Below, in pieces: positions 1 through 9,044 of a stretch of DNA of 64,000 nt. This stretch comes from Cellulomonas wangleii. Its GTDB lineage: Bacteria; Actinomycetota; Actinomycetes; Actinomycetales; Cellulomonadaceae. The stretch spans positions 496,001 to 560,000 of the forward strand of contig NZ_CP074405.1 of the NCBI RefSeq assembly GCF_018388445.1. Direction: 5' to 3'. Each line of letters begins with the position of its first letter. Positions within the stretch are counted from its first letter, which is position 1. A program made the position numbers and the translations under genes. Below the pieces are notes generated by a model, which saw only the letters and a program-made list of their open reading frames with translations, was not told where the DNA came from and ran no database searches.

Positions 1-261
1 GGCGTCGGCCCCCTGCGCCCGCTGCGGTGGGACGGCACCGCGACGGTCGGCGGCGGGTCGGCCGGCAACGCGTTCGACTCCACCGCCACCGGGTGGGCCC
101 ACCCCAACTCCCTGGGCGTCGACGCCAAGGGGTTCGAGGAGGTCACGTTGCCGACGGGCGTCGGGACGCTGACACCGAGCACCGCGGGTGACCAGTACCT
201 GATCGGGGTCGTCACCGTGCGGACGGCCGCGCCGCCGTCGCTGCAGGCGCCGCAGTCCTGA
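1..261 (+). CDS. C-terminal end of an unknown protein (5' end outside window)
   Basis: Frame 1 is open from the window edge to the TGA at 259-261, giving 86 residues. The piece is rich in Gly, Thr and Val (for example TATVGGGSAGNAFDS) and looks like the beta-rich end of a secreted or surface protein, but I do not recognise a family. The last codons lie in a 14-base direct repeat that runs past the stop. Function cannot be assigned from this fragment. Confidence 0.5.
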   Translation, partial: GVGPLRPLRWDGTATVGGGSAGNAFDSTATGWAHPNSLGVDAKGFEEVTLPTGVGTLTPSTAGDQYLIGVVTVRTAAPPSLQAPQS

Positions 262-290
262 CGCCGCAGTCCTGACGCCGCAGAGTCCTG
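247..290. repeat. 14-bp direct repeat, three copies, spanning a stop codon
   Basis: The unit (A/G)CGCCGCAGTCCTG occurs at 247-260 and 261-274, and again at 275-290 with a 2-base insertion. The first unit contains the end of the upstream coding sequence and its TGA; each further unit would supply another TGA. Slippage here changes only the untranslated tail. Confidence 0.7.
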
Positions 291-479
291 ACGGGACGGG
301 CGGAGGTCGCGGGCCGGGTCGTCGACCGCTCGTCGCAGGGTCTCGGTCGCTCGCGCGCCGGGCGGCCGCCACGGCACCACGTCCACGCGACGCGGCACGC
401 CACCGGTGGCGGCGGGGAAGGGTGCGCTGCCGGGCCGGGCGGGTCCCCCGATCCGGGCCCGGCCCGGCAGCGCGAGTCC

Positions 480-863
480 TCAGCCGGCGTCCCCCGAGCC
501 GGTGAGGACGTCAGGGGTGCCCGGGTCGGTGTCGGGCACCGGCTCGAGCAGGCGCAGGTGCGTGATGCGCTCGCCGAGGCTGCGCACGTCGCCCGCGGTG
601 CCGGGCACCAGCGACAGCGCCGCGAACGTGTCGGCACCGGGCAGCGCCTCCTGCGCGAGCTCGCGCAGCAGGTCGGCGGTCTCCGCGATCTCCGCGGCGC
701 CGGGGCGCGGGGTCGTGCCCGTGTCGGCGCCGTCCTGGGGGAGGCTCACGTAGAGCACGAAGCCGGCGCGAGGGCCGGCGGGCGCGGGCGCCAGGGGGGC
801 GGTCTCACGCGCGAGCGGTGGGTGAGCGCTGCGCGGGCGGCGCAGCCGAGCGGGTGTGGTCAT
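480..863 (-). CDS. small hypothetical protein
   Basis: A 127-residue ORF starting MTTPARLRRP and ending at TGA (480-482). The N-terminal 40 residues are basic and proline-rich; the middle (about 45-110) has the amphipathic pattern of a folded domain, with a conserved-looking stretch AETADLLRELAQEALPGADT. A similar layout is known to me from N-terminal parts of some actinobacterial OmpR-like winged-helix proteins, but the winged helix itself is absent, so this is only a weak resemblance. Codon usage (GC at third positions) supports coding. It is followed, on the same strand upstream, by 266 bases without a gene and then upp. Confidence 0.5.
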   Translation of the reverse strand: MTTPARLRRPRSAHPPLARETAPLAPAPAGPRAGFVLYVSLPQDGADTGTTPRPGAAEIAETADLLRELAQEALPGADTFAALSLVPGTAGDVRSLGERITHLRLLEPVPDTDPGTPDVLTGSGDAG

Positions 864-1129
864 GGGAGGTCTCCGGGTGTGGGCGGCCGGCGGCGGGGCC
901 GGCGAGAGGCTGCGGGCTGGACGGGCGGTCCGGGTGGGAGCGGGTCAGACCCGACACCAGCGCGGATACCACCCGGACGCAGGTACGCAGCAGCCATGAC
1001 GGGCGCACACCAGGGACATCTCGGGACTCACCGGACGATCGTGGCACGGCGGTCCGTGTCACCCCAAGGAGTTATCGGCGTCGTCTCAGGCCGTGGGACC
1101 GGCCGCCCGACGGACGAGCACCTCGCAGG

Positions 1130-1765
1130 TCAGACGATCCCGTACAGCCGGTCGCCCGCGTCGCCCAGGCCCGGGACGATGTACGCGTGCTCGTCGAGCC
1201 GCTCGTCGACGGCGGCGACGACCACCTGGACGTCCGCGCGGTCCCCGACGAACTCCTCGACGACCTTGATGCCCTCGGGCGCCGCGATGAGGCAGACGGC
1301 GGTGACGTCCCGCGCCCCGCGCTGCAGCAGGTAGTCGATCGACGCGACCAGCGTGCCGCCGGTGGCGAGCATCGGGTCGAGCAGGAAGCACTGCCGGCCC
1401 GTGAGGTCGTCGGGCAGGCGGTTGGCGTACGTGATCGCCTCGAGGGTCTCCTCGTCGCGCTGCAGACCCAGGAACCCGACCTCCGCCGTGGGCAGCAGGC
1501 GGGTCATGCCCTCGAGCATGCCCAGACCGGCGCGCAGGATCGGCACGACGATCGGGTTGGGGTGGGCGAGCTTCTTGCCGGTCGTCGCGGCGACGGGCGT
1601 CACCACCTCGACGTCACGCGTCCGGACGTGGCGCGTCGCCTCGTAGGCGAGGAGCGTCACCAGCTCGTCGACGAGCTGACGGAACGTCGGGCTGGGGGTC
1701 TCCGCGTCCCGGAGGACCGCCAGCTTGTGGGCGACGAGCGGGTGGTCGGCGACGTGCAGGCGCAT
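1130..1765 (-). CDS. upp: uracil phosphoribosyltransferase
   Basis: Converts uracil and PRPP to UMP in pyrimidine salvage in the cytosol. The 211-residue length is typical of the family. The start [15 protein letters not shown] is the usual family N-terminus, and the PRPP-binding loop is visible as [10 protein letters not shown], followed by the uracil-binding C-terminal part ending [11 protein letters not shown]. The ATG at 1765 was chosen over longer readings because homologues begin at this motif. It is divergent from tadA with 135 bp between them, so the two probably have separate promoters in that gap. Confidence 0.95.
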   Translation of the reverse strand: MRLHVADHPLVAHKLAVLRDAETPSPTFRQLVDELVTLLAYEATRHVRTRDVEVVTPVAATTGKKLAHPNPIVVPILRAGLGMLEGMTRLLPTAEVGFLGLQRDEETLEAITYANRLPDDLTGRQCFLLDPMLATGGTLVASIDYLLQRGARDVTAVCLIAAPEGIKVVEEFVGDRADVQVVVAAVDERLDEHAYIVPGLGDAGDRLYGIV

Positions 1766-1900
1766 GGACGTCAGGGTAGTGCGAGGATGCCCCCGTCCGC
1801 CCGGGACGGTGGTCGGGGGCGTGCGGCGCACGTGGGCGCCGGTCGGCCGTGGGCCGCCTGTGCGGCGCGGGCGGTGCGGAACGACGACGGGGGAGGTGCT

Positions 1901-2482
1901 GTGGGGGAGTCGACGCAGGGCGCGCCCGACGCGGGCCGTCCCCGTGCCGTCGACGCCTCCGGTGCCGTGGCGGGCGCGGGCGCAGCGGACGTGCCGCGGG
2001 TCGTGGTCGGTGAGCGCTCCGCCTGGGCGACGCCCGCCGACGAGGCCGCGATGGACCTCGCCCTCGCGGAGGCGCGCGCCGCGCTGGCCGGTGACGACGT
2101 GCCCGTGGGGGCGGTCGTGCTGGGCCCCGACGGCACGGTCGTCGGGCGTGGGCGCAACACGCGCGAGGTCGACGGCGACCCGACGGGCCACGCCGAGATC
2201 GTCGCGATGCGGCAGGCCGCAGCGGCACTGGGCCGGTGGCGGCTCGACGGGTGCACGCTCGTCGTGACCCTGGAGCCCTGCCTGATGTGCGCCGGTGCGG
2301 TGCTGCAGGCGCGGGTGCCGCGCCTGGTGCTGGGGGCGTGGGACGAGAAGGCCGGCGCGTGCGGCTCGCAGTGGGACGTCGTGCGCGACCGCCGCTCGCC
2401 GCACCGCGTCGAGGTGGTCGCCGGGGTGCGGGCCGCGGAGTCCGCCACGCTGCTGCGGGACTTCTTCGCCCCGCACCGCTGA
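1901..2482 (+). CDS. tadA: tRNA adenosine(34) deaminase
   Basis: Zinc deaminase converting A34 to inosine in the wobble position of tRNA-Arg(ACG), the only tRNA with this anticodon; that tRNA itself is encoded at 61483-61555 in this window. Visible are the catalytic HAE motif (zinc His and proton-shuttling Glu) and PCLMCAGA with the two zinc cysteines, plus the VPVGAVV strand typical of the family. The GTG at 1901 is preceded by GGGGGAGGT and gives 193 residues with a variable N-terminal tail of about 50 residues; an in-frame ATG at 2051 would give a 143-residue core. I prefer 1901 because of its ribosome-binding site. Confidence 0.93.
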   Translation: MGESTQGAPDAGRPRAVDASGAVAGAGAADVPRVVVGERSAWATPADEAAMDLALAEARAALAGDDVPVGAVVLGPDGTVVGRGRNTREVDGDPTGHAEIVAMRQAAAALGRWRLDGCTLVVTLEPCLMCAGAVLQARVPRLVLGAWDEKAGACGSQWDVVRDRRSPHRVEVVAGVRAAESATLLRDFFAPHR

Positions 2483-2551
2483 GCAGGCGCTGCCGGGCGG
2501 CTGGGGGCACTGCCGGGCGGCTGAGGGGGCGCTGCGGGCGGCCCCGGGTGC

Positions 2552-3442
2552 TCAGTGCTGCGGCGTCGGCAGGACCTCGGCCAGCTCGGACAGCGTCTCG
2601 CTGGTCCCGGCGTCGAGGGTGACGGTGGCGTACCGGTCACCGCGGGTCGCCCCGCGGTTCACGACGACGACGGGCTTGCCCGCCAGCGCGGCGTGCCGGA
2701 CGAACCGTCGTCCCGACTGCACGGTGAGCGACGACCCCGCCACCAGCAGGGCGTCGGCGGCGTCGACCATGGCGTACGCCCGGTCGACCCGCTCGCGCGG
2801 CACCGTCTCCCCGAAGTACACGATGTCCGGCTTGAGCATGCCGCCGCACTCCTGCGCGGCGTCCTCGAGGTCCGGCTGCCAGCAGTCCTGCACGCGGAAG
2901 TCGGCGGTCTGCTCGACGACGGCGTCCGCGTCGGGCGCGATCTCCACGTCCGCCACCTGCCCCACCCGCTCGACGAACCCCGGGTTGAGCGCCTCCAGCC
3001 GGTCCGCCAGGGCGGCACGCGGCACCACGCGGTGGCACCGCAGGCACACCACCCGGTCGTACCGGCCGTGCAGGTCGATGACGTGGCGGGAGCCCGCGGC
3101 CTCGTGCAGCAGGTCCACGTTCTGCGTGATGACGCCGTGCACGACGCCCCGCTGCTCCATCGCCGCCAGCGCGCGGTGACCCGCGTTGGGCCGCGTCCGG
3201 TGCACGTGCCGCCACCCCACGTGGTTGCGGGCCCAGTAGTGCCGGCGGAACGCCTCGTCGCCCACGAACTGCTGGAACGTCATCGGCGTGCGCGGCGGCG
3301 AGTCCGGTCCGCGGTAGTCGGGGATCCCGGAGTCGGTCGAGACGCCCGCGCCCGTCAGCACCGTCAGCCGGTGGCCCGTGAGCAGCGCGACGACGTCTGC
3401 GAGCGACCCCGAGGTGACGGGGGCTGCCTGCGACGTGCTCAC
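2552..3442 (-). CDS. Sir2-family NAD-dependent protein deacetylase
   Basis: Removes acyl groups from lysines using NAD+, releasing nicotinamide and O-acetyl-ADP-ribose. The 296-residue protein has the NAD-binding motif LTGAGVSTDSGIPDYRG, TQNVD, the catalytic His in DLHGRYDRVVC, one CxxC zinc pair (CLRC) with a second, less regular pair (DCWQ...ECGG), PDIVYFGE and a C-terminal GSSLTVQ nucleotide-binding loop. The GTG at 3442 (VSTSQAAPVT) was chosen because upstream codons lack family character and would run towards the tRNA. It sits tail-to-tail with tadA. The insert between the zinc ribs is long for the family, as in plant-type and actinobacterial class II sirtuins. Confidence 0.92.
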   Translation of the reverse strand: MSTSQAAPVTSGSLADVVALLTGHRLTVLTGAGVSTDSGIPDYRGPDSPPRTPMTFQQFVGDEAFRRHYWARNHVGWRHVHRTRPNAGHRALAAMEQRGVVHGVITQNVDLLHEAAGSRHVIDLHGRYDRVVCLRCHRVVPRAALADRLEALNPGFVERVGQVADVEIAPDADAVVEQTADFRVQDCWQPDLEDAAQECGGMLKPDIVYFGETVPRERVDRAYAMVDAADALLVAGSSLTVQSGRRFVRHAALAGKPVVVVNRGATRGDRYATVTLDAGTSETLSELAEVLPTPQH

Positions 3443-3526
3443 CGGGCCACGGTACGACGGCTCGCTGTGAGCGGCCCGGGCGCGGATTGGGACCGACGGC
3501 GCCGACCGGGTACTGTGACCCCCCGA

Positions 3527-3613
3527 GGTAGCGTGTCCGAGCGGCCTAAGGAGCACGCCTCGAAAGCGTGTGTGGGTGAAAGTCCACCGTGGGTTCAAAT
3601 CCCACCGCTACCG
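3527..3613 (+). tRNA. tRNA-Ser(CGA)
   Basis: An 87-base type II tRNA. The acceptor arms GGTAGCG (3527-3533) and CGCTACC (3606-3612) pair fully, the anticodon loop is CTCGAAA with anticodon CGA, the variable arm is long, and the T arm reads GTGGGTTCAAATCCCAC. Discriminator G is at 3613; CCA is not encoded. The accessory region begins at this 3' end: bases 3611 onward are shared with 8151 onward. Confidence 0.95.
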
Positions 3614-4068
3614 CCGCGGGGTACTGACGGAACTCAGTGCCTTGAAGTGACAGAACCCCTCGCGGGGGCCCGGAAGGGCGCCTCGCGGGGGGTTCAGTCG
3701 TTCCAGCTGGGCTCGTTCGGGCCGTTCGTGGCTGGACGATCGGCGTGCGCCGGAGTTGGCTCGCTCAGGCGACGGTGCCCGGACATGACGGCAGGCCCAC
3801 CGGCCTGGGGCCGTGGGCTTGTCGAGGGTGCGGGGTTGTCGCCGAGGTCAGGCTGCGGTGGGCGGGCTCAGCGCCGCGGGCGGCTCGTCGTCGTCGAGGG
3901 GGATCTCCTCGTACCCGGCGATGGCGCGGTCGCGCGCGAGCAGGATGTCGTCGCTCTGGAACCCGGTGCGCTTGGCCCACGTGCGGACCATGCGCAGGTT
4001 GTAGTGCACGATCGCGAAGGCGGTCATGATCGCGGTGGCGGCCAGCCCGACGAGGCGGATCCAGCCCC
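3611..4068 (-). mobile_element. IS remnant, copy A (transposase C-terminus)
   Basis: About 400 bp here are nearly identical to 8151-8552 and similar to 13540-13990. The minus strand encodes a transposase tail containing IRLVGLAATAIMTAFAIVHY and NLRMVRTWAKRTGFQSDDIL, ending at 3848; the longer copy C shows this is the end of a DDE-type transposase. The outer part (3616-3700) is non-coding and carries a GC-rich hairpin (GAACCCCTCGCGGGGG with a matching arm). No complete transposase remains. The next 284 bases (4069-4352) hold no gene I can support; they should include the promoter of the lipoprotein gene at 4353. Confidence 0.75.
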
Positions 4069-4352
4069 AGGACACGAGCTGCTCCTGGTCGAGCACCTCA
4101 CGTGTCCGGACAGCCGCGTCGCGGCCCAGATCGGACGGTGGTGTCACCACCCCGTCGGCAGCTGTCGAACGGGCATCTGCGGCCGCCCAGCCAGGAACGC
4201 TCCCGGCGTGCGCCTCGCGTACGCGGACACATCCCTACCTCGCGATCGTCGTGTACTGCGCTGTTCGAGTGGTTCAGCCCGAAACGCCAGACCCGGCCCA
4301 CCGGGCCGGCCTACCGTCCAGCGACAGTGCAGCAGCGGAGAAAGGGGGCAGC

Positions 4353-4829
4353 GTGCGGGCAGCAGTCAGCACCGCGCTCGCGATGCTCGTCGTCCTCACC
4401 ATGGCTGCCTGCGGGCCAGCCAACACCGCGGACGCCCCCGACACGCACACACCTGTCGCCGCCCCGAGCGACGACGAAGAGGCGACGTTCGAGGACTACT
4501 GCGCCACCGTCCACCAGGTCAACTGGGTCCATGCCGAGCAGACCCCCGACGGGGTGCTCGTCACCTGGGACTCCTCACAGACGATCGGCGTACCGGAGCC
4601 GTTCGTGGTCTACCGCCGTCCCGCCGGCACCACCGCGTGGCAGCGCGTCGAGCAGGTCGAGCGCCTCGACGACAACTTCACCTACGTCGACACCCAGCCG
4701 GCCGAGCAGCCCGGGGTCGCCTACGAGTACTGGGTGACGTTCGTCGTGCCCGAGTGCGGCGGCGAGAGCGAGCTGTGCCCCACGTTCGTGTGCGACCCGC
4801 CGCCGGCGGCCACACCACGCCAGGACTGA
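4353..4829 (+). CDS. secreted lipoprotein with a fibronectin-III-like domain
   Basis: 158 residues. The GTG at 4353 is 5 bases after AAAGGGGG and gives a classical lipoprotein signal: Arg near the start, hydrophobic core LAMLVVLTM, then AAC with Cys20 as the lipidation site. The mature part (about 45-150) has features of a fibronectin type III fold: GVLVTWDSSQTI, PFVVYRRPAGT, and YEYWVTFVV in the places of the B, C and F/G strands. Cysteines near 48, 131, 138 and 142 could form disulphides. It lies 81 bp before the secreted metalloprotease on the same strand, so the two may be co-expressed; a role as cell-surface partner is inference only. Confidence 0.7.
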   Translation: MRAAVSTALAMLVVLTMAACGPANTADAPDTHTPVAAPSDDEEATFEDYCATVHQVNWVHAEQTPDGVLVTWDSSQTIGVPEPFVVYRRPAGTTAWQRVEQVERLDDNFTYVDTQPAEQPGVAYEYWVTFVVPECGGESELCPTFVCDPPPAATPRQD

Positions 4830-4910
4830 CACCCCACCGGCCAGCCTCACCCGCACCGACCCGACCGGCACCTGCCCGGTGGGTGACGCACGCCCACGAG
4901 AGGAACCAGC

Positions 4911-7676
4911 ATGCCCGCACGACCATGGCTCGCCGTGGCCACCTCGGCCACGCTCGCAGTCCTGCTGTCCGCGCTGCCCGCCGGCGCAGCGACGCTCGAC
5001 CCGGCACCCGCGCCCGGGTACCCGGCACTGCCCGTCAGCGACCCGACACCGCCGCAGGACCAGGCACCGGCCCGCCCGGCACCCGATACCGCGCCGGCCG
5101 GACCCGCCGCACGCGCTGCGGCCGCGGCCGCCCCGTCGGACGACGAGATCGCTGCGGCCCTGGACATCCCGTCGTCGTGGTTCGTCAGCGCGTCCATCGG
5201 GCAGTCCGACCCCCGCGGTGTCGCGGTCAGCGACGGCGTGCCGATCTCGGCGCCGGATCCCGGCCCTGACGGACCGATCGTGCCCATGGGCGCCGGCGAC
5301 CCCGGGGCGCAGGCTGCCGCCGCAGGCGACCCGCTGCCGTTCCCCAGCCGCGGTGAGACGTTCCTCGTGATGTCCACCGGTGACGCCTCGCGCGCGATGC
5401 TGCCGCCGGTACCTAGCGGTGAGAGCACCGTCCTGGACGGGCTCGACAACGAGCAGGGCAACGACAAGGTCCAGCTCGAGCTCGTGCTCCAGGCGCCGCA
5501 GGACGCACGCTGCCTCGCGATGGACGTCGCGTTCCTGTCCGAGGAGTACCCCGACTTCGTGGGCGGCTCGTACAACGACGCGTTCACCGCCCAGTTCGGC
5601 AGCGGCGACATGTGGATCGTCAACGGGGCGGTCGACGCCCCGGGCAACTTCGCACGCGACTCGCAGGGCAACCCGCTGACCGTCAACGCCTCATTCGACC
5701 TGCAGGACTCGACCGCGAGCACCTACGACGGCTCCACCGCCCGGCTGCGGTCGGCGACGCCGGTGCTCGGCGGGCGTGAGGTCAAGGTGTTCCTCACCAT
5801 CCAGGACCTCGGCGACTCCGTGCTGGACTCGGCCGCGTTCATCGACAACGTCTTCTTCTCCGAGGACGCCCTGTGCCGGTTCGGGTCCACCGAGGACTCC
5901 GACGGCGACGGGCTGCTCGACGAATGGGAGGAGAACGGCTTCGCCATGACCGTCGGCGGCGAGCAGTGGTTCGTCGACCTGCCGGCCATGGGCGCCGACC
6001 CGCGCACCAAGGACGTGTTCGTCGAGATCGACTACATGTCCGACGCCACGCACTCCCACGCCCCCGACCCGGCCGAGATCGCCGACATCGTCGACAGCTT
6101 CGCGCGGTCCGGGATCCACCTGCACGTCGACTACGGTCGGTTCGCACCCCTGACCTACGGCCAGCCCGGCGCGGTCTGGGGCTCCCTGAGCCAGGCCGAC
6201 CAGATCCCGCACACCGAGCACTTCGGGTCCAGCGGCTTCCTGACCAACAGCTACAGCTGGCGGGCATTCGACGCCGTCAAGCGGGACAACTTCGACCCGG
6301 CACGCGCCGCGCTCTTCCACTACAACCTGTGGGTCCACCGCATGGAGGAGAAGCCAGCAGGGCAGGGGTACCCCAGCGGCAGGTCCCGCGGGGTGCTCGA
6401 GGGCGGCTCCGACTTCATCGTCAGCCTCGGGAACAACATCTCCCGGGGCTACCAGGCCGGCACGTTCATGCACGAGCTCGGGCACAACCTCGGCCTCGGG
6501 CACGGCGGCAGCGACCACGTCAACGGCAAGCCGAACTACCTGTCGGTCATGAACTACGACCACCAGTTCAAGCTCCCCGTCGGCTACCCGGGCCCGAGGT
6601 TCGACTATTCCTTCGTCCGCCTGGCCGACCTCGACGAGCACGACCTCGACGAGAACGTCGGCATCGGGCTCACCGCAGACCTCGGGCTGCGTCCGAGGTT
6701 CCACTGCAACGGGCAGGGCCAGCCCGTGACGGCGCCGAAGTCCCAGCCGGTCGACTGGGACTGCGACGGCAACCTGGAGTCCAGCGTGTCCACCAGCGTC
6801 AACCGTGACAGCGAGCTCGACGTCTTGCACGGCCACAACGACTGGCGCAACCTCGTCTTCACCGGCGGCGCGATCGGCATGCCGGGCGCCATCGTCGACC
6901 TGCCCGAAGAGACCGTCGACCCCGAGCCCGAGGCCACCTACGAGACGTACCTTGAGGTCGTCGGAGGTGCACCGGAGGTGACCGCGGCACCGACGCTGCC
7001 CACCTCCCCGGTCACCGTGGGCACCGAGGTCGCGGCGTCGGCCACCTTCTCGGTGACCGAGGGCGACGGCGGCAACATGACCGCGCAGTGGTCGTGGGGT
7101 GACGGCGCCGTCAGCGACGGGGTCGTGACCGCAGGGCACGCACCGGCCGTCACCGGCACGCACGTGTACACGACACCCGGCACCTACCAGGTGAGCGTGA
7201 CGGTCGTGGGACCTGACGGCACCGCGACCTCGCCGGCCGGCACCGTGACCGTCCAGGGCGCGACCACCTCACGGGCCAGCGCCACAGCTGCCGGCGTTCT
7301 GCGCACCACCGGCAACCGGACCGCCGACGTCGTGCACGTCGCCGTGGACGCACGGACCGTGCCCGGGCACAGCGGGCCGCTCGGTGCGTCCCTGGTCCGC
7401 GCAACCAACGCGAAGCTCACCGTGGTCGGCGAGCGCATCGAGCGCCTCGACGTCACGGGGGCGACCGCGGTCATCGAGTCCCGCGTCCTGGTCAACGGCC
7501 GCTCGGGCTACCGGCAGCGCATCACGCTCGTCGACGGGTTCCCCGCCCGGACCCGCATCCAGGTGTGGGACCCGGCGAGCGGCGGACCGGACGTCCCGAC
7601 CGCGGTCTTGCTTGACACGACGGGCGGAGCCGCGCCTGCACCCTCGCTGGGCGTCCTCATCGACGTGCGCGACTGA
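4911..7676 (+). CDS. secreted metzincin-type zinc protease with choice-of-anchor L and PKD domains
   Basis: 921 residues, predicted to be exported by an N-terminal signal (1-26, ending PAGAA). Domains in order: Ala/Pro-rich linker (27-110); a choice-of-anchor L domain (about 150-320; motifs STGDAS, LDGLDNEQGN, AFLSEEYPDFVGGSYNDAF); an Asp-rich calcium-binding-type segment DSDGDGLLDEWEENG near 330; a peptidase domain with HELGHNLGLGH (His521, His525, His531 as zinc ligands, Glu522 as base) and a Met-turn at Met547 in SVMNYD; and a PKD-like domain (about 695-775; WSWGDG and HVYTTPGTYQVSV). ATG at 4911 follows GAGAGGAACC. It ends at a strong terminator. Together with the lipoprotein it lies between two direct IS remnants (copies A and B). 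Substrate unknown. Confidence 0.85.
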   Translation: MPARPWLAVATSATLAVLLSALPAGAATLDPAPAPGYPALPVSDPTPPQDQAPARPAPDTAPAGPAARAAAAAAPSDDEIAAALDIPSSWFVSASIGQSDPRGVAVSDGVPISAPDPGPDGPIVPMGAGDPGAQAAAAGDPLPFPSRGETFLVMSTGDASRAMLPPVPSGESTVLDGLDNEQGNDKVQLELVLQAPQDARCLAMDVAFLSEEYPDFVGGSYNDAFTAQFGSGDMWIVNGAVDAPGNFARDSQGNPLTVNASFDLQDSTASTYDGSTARLRSATPVLGGREVKVFLTIQDLGDSVLDSAAFIDNVFFSEDALCRFGSTEDSDGDGLLDEWEENGFAMTVGGEQWFVDLPAMGADPRTKDVFVEIDYMSDATHSHAPDPAEIADIVDSFARSGIHLHVDYGRFAPLTYGQPGAVWGSLSQADQIPHTEHFGSSGFLTNSYSWRAFDAVKRDNFDPARAALFHYNLWVHRMEEKPAGQGYPSGRSRGVLEGGSDFIVSLGNNISRGYQAGTFMHELGHNLGLGHGGSDHVNGKPNYLSVMNYDHQFKLPVGYPGPRFDYSFVRLADLDEHDLDENVGIGLTADLGLRPRFHCNGQGQPVTAPKSQPVDWDCDGNLESSVSTSVNRDSELDVLHGHNDWRNLVFTGGAIGMPGAIVDLPEETVDPEPEATYETYLEVVGGAPEVTAAPTLPTSPVTVGTEVAASATFSVTEGDGGNMTAQWSWGDGAVSDGVVTAGHAPAVTGTHVYTTPGTYQVSVTVVGPDGTATSPAGTVTVQGATTSRASATAAGVLRTTGNRTADVVHVAVDARTVPGHSGPLGASLVRATNAKLTVVGERIERLDVTGATAVIESRVLVNGRSGYRQRITLVDGFPARTRIQVWDPASGGPDVPTAVLLDTTGGAAPAPSLGVLIDVRD

Positions 7677-7682
7677 CAGCAG

Positions 7683-7720
7683 CCCGACGGGACGTGGCAC
7701 CCCCACCACGTCCCGTCGGG
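7683..7720 (+). terminator. intrinsic terminator after the metalloprotease
   Basis: A perfect 15-bp stem CCCGACGGGACGTGG (7683-7697) and its complement (7706-7720) closes an 8-base loop, 6 bases after the stop codon. There is no clear T run, as is common in high-GC actinobacteria. Confidence 0.85.
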
Positions 7721-8150
7721 CGCCCGCAACGTACGCCCCGCAAGCGGCCGCCTCGCCGTCAGGCCGGAGCACCGCCGTAACCTTGCCCACTCGGCGTCGG
7801 GCAGCTCGGCGGGTCGGTACTGCTCGATCGCGTCACGGTCTGCCGGGTCGAGCGAGGCCGGGTCTGGTTCAGGTGCGAGGCGCGGACCTCCCCGTCGTGT
7901 CCACGCGCGGAGCCGCTGCGGAGGGTCTTCGCGCGCCGGGCCACTCAAGCTGCGCGGGGGACCCGACGCCTCGCGTTCCACGACGCAACTGGCGCCATCG
8001 AGCGTATGTCGCGCCCGAAGGTCTGACGGTGCCCCGTAGCAGCGTTTCACCAGGTCAAGGACTCGCCGTGTGGGCACCTCCAGGAGTTCCGTGTGACCGC
8101 GTCGAGACCGCCCCCCTCTTCGCCCAGGTCAGGACAGTTGTGTCACTACC
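7721..8150. other. 430-bp gap without a supported gene
   Basis: No complete gene is visible. On the minus strand around 7780-7900 one frame reads PDPASLDPADRDAIEQYRP, which has coding character and could be a fragment of a lost gene, but it has neither start nor neighbours. Just before the IS remnant, 8123-8144 reads CCCAGGTCAGGACAGTTGTGTC; close copies occur at 13513-13533 and 21497-21516, each directly outside an insertion-sequence remnant. Confidence 0.4.
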
Positions 8151-8600
8151 CCGCCGCGGGGTACTGACGGAACTCAGTGCCTTGAAGTGACAGAACCCCT
8201 CGCGGGGGCCCGGAAGGGCGCCTCGCGGGGGGTTCAGTCGTTCCAGCTGGGCTCGTTCGGGCCGTTCGTGGCTGGACGATCGGCGTGCGCCGGAGTTGGC
8301 TCGCTCAGGCGACGGTGCCCGGACATGACGGCAGGCCCACCGGCCTGGGGCCGTGGGCTTGTCGAGGGTGCGGGGTTGTCGCCGAGGTCAGGCTGCGGTG
8401 GGCGGGCTCAGCGCCGCGGGCGGCTCGTCGTCGTCGAGGGGGATCTCCTCGTACCCGGCGATGGCGCGGTCGCGTGCGAGCAGGATGTCGTCGCTCTGGA
8501 ACCCGATGCGCTTGGCCCACTTGCGGACCATGCGCAGGTTGAAGTGCACGACCGAGGCGGGGAGGACGAGCGTGGGCTGGTTAGCGGCCGGACGGCAACC
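8151..8600 (-). mobile_element. IS remnant, copy B (transposase C-terminus, internally deleted)
   Basis: 8151-8552 repeats 3611-4012 with only a few substitutions, in the same orientation. At 8553 it jumps to sequence that in copy C lies roughly 170 bases further inside the element (GAGGCGGGGAGGACGAGCG), so copy B carries an internal deletion. The transposase tail on the minus strand ends at 8388 (NLRMVRKWAKRIGFQSDDIL). Copies A and B bracket the lipoprotein/metalloprotease pair as direct repeats 4540 bp apart. Confidence 0.75.
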
Positions 8601-8627
8601 TGAGTGGGGCCGCATCGGACCGGCCTC

Positions 8628-8849
8628 ATCGCGGGCGACTGCGGCGTCGGCCTCCTGGGTCTCGACCGTCGCGGTTGCGTCCGACAGGGCGGCGATCGTC
8701 TCCTCGAGGTTCGCGACGCTGTCGGGCTACATCAGGACTGCCGTCCGCTTGCCGTTGCGGGCGGCGGTCACACGCTCGTGCATGTCCCGGATGAGCTCGA
8801 CGAGCTGTTCGAGGTCAGCCCGTGCGCGCCTCAGCGACGTCGTGGGCAT
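8628..8849 (-). pseudogene. decayed Phd/YefM-type antitoxin gene
   Basis: Read from ATG at 8849 the minus strand gives MPTTSLRRARADLEQLVELI, then MHERVTAARNGKRTAVLM, a TAG at 8727-8729, and continues in frame with VANLEETIAALSDATA and [11 protein letters not shown]. It matches the intact antitoxin at 11642-11914 over its whole length ([53 protein letters not shown]). The stop replaces a Ser codon. No toxin follows; the copy ends against IS remnant B. Confidence 0.75.
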
Positions 8850-9044
8850 AAGCCGAAGCCGGGCTGTGGGGCGCTCGACCGCGGAAGGCCGTGGCAAGGA
8901 TGCACCTGATCAGCGTCACCGTGCGTCGGCACCCGAAGCGCGGCCATCGGCCGTGGGGGAGCAGCAGTGGAACGGCCGCGGGGGCCGGCACGGTACTCAA
9001 CGTACGGTGCCGGCCCCCTCGGCGTTGCGCCGGTGAAGGTGGAC

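Noticed and set aside
818..1900. A long plus-strand reading frame upstream of and in frame with tadA
   Set aside because: It runs antisense through upp, and its translation is Arg/Asp-rich shadow sequence. The GTG at 1901 with a ribosome-binding site explains tadA.
3527..3640. Phage-type attachment site at the tRNA-Ser(CGA) 3' end
   Set aside because: The tRNA end and the IS remnant touch, but no integrase gene and no second full copy of the tRNA 3' part (GTGGGTTCAAATCCCACCGC) was found at the far border; the T-arm match at 59961 belongs to another tRNA-Ser gene.
7759..8077. Minus-strand frame with PDPASLDPADRDAIEQYRP
   Set aside because: Coding-like for about 40 residues only, no start context and its upstream part is arbitrary; noted as a possible relic but not called.
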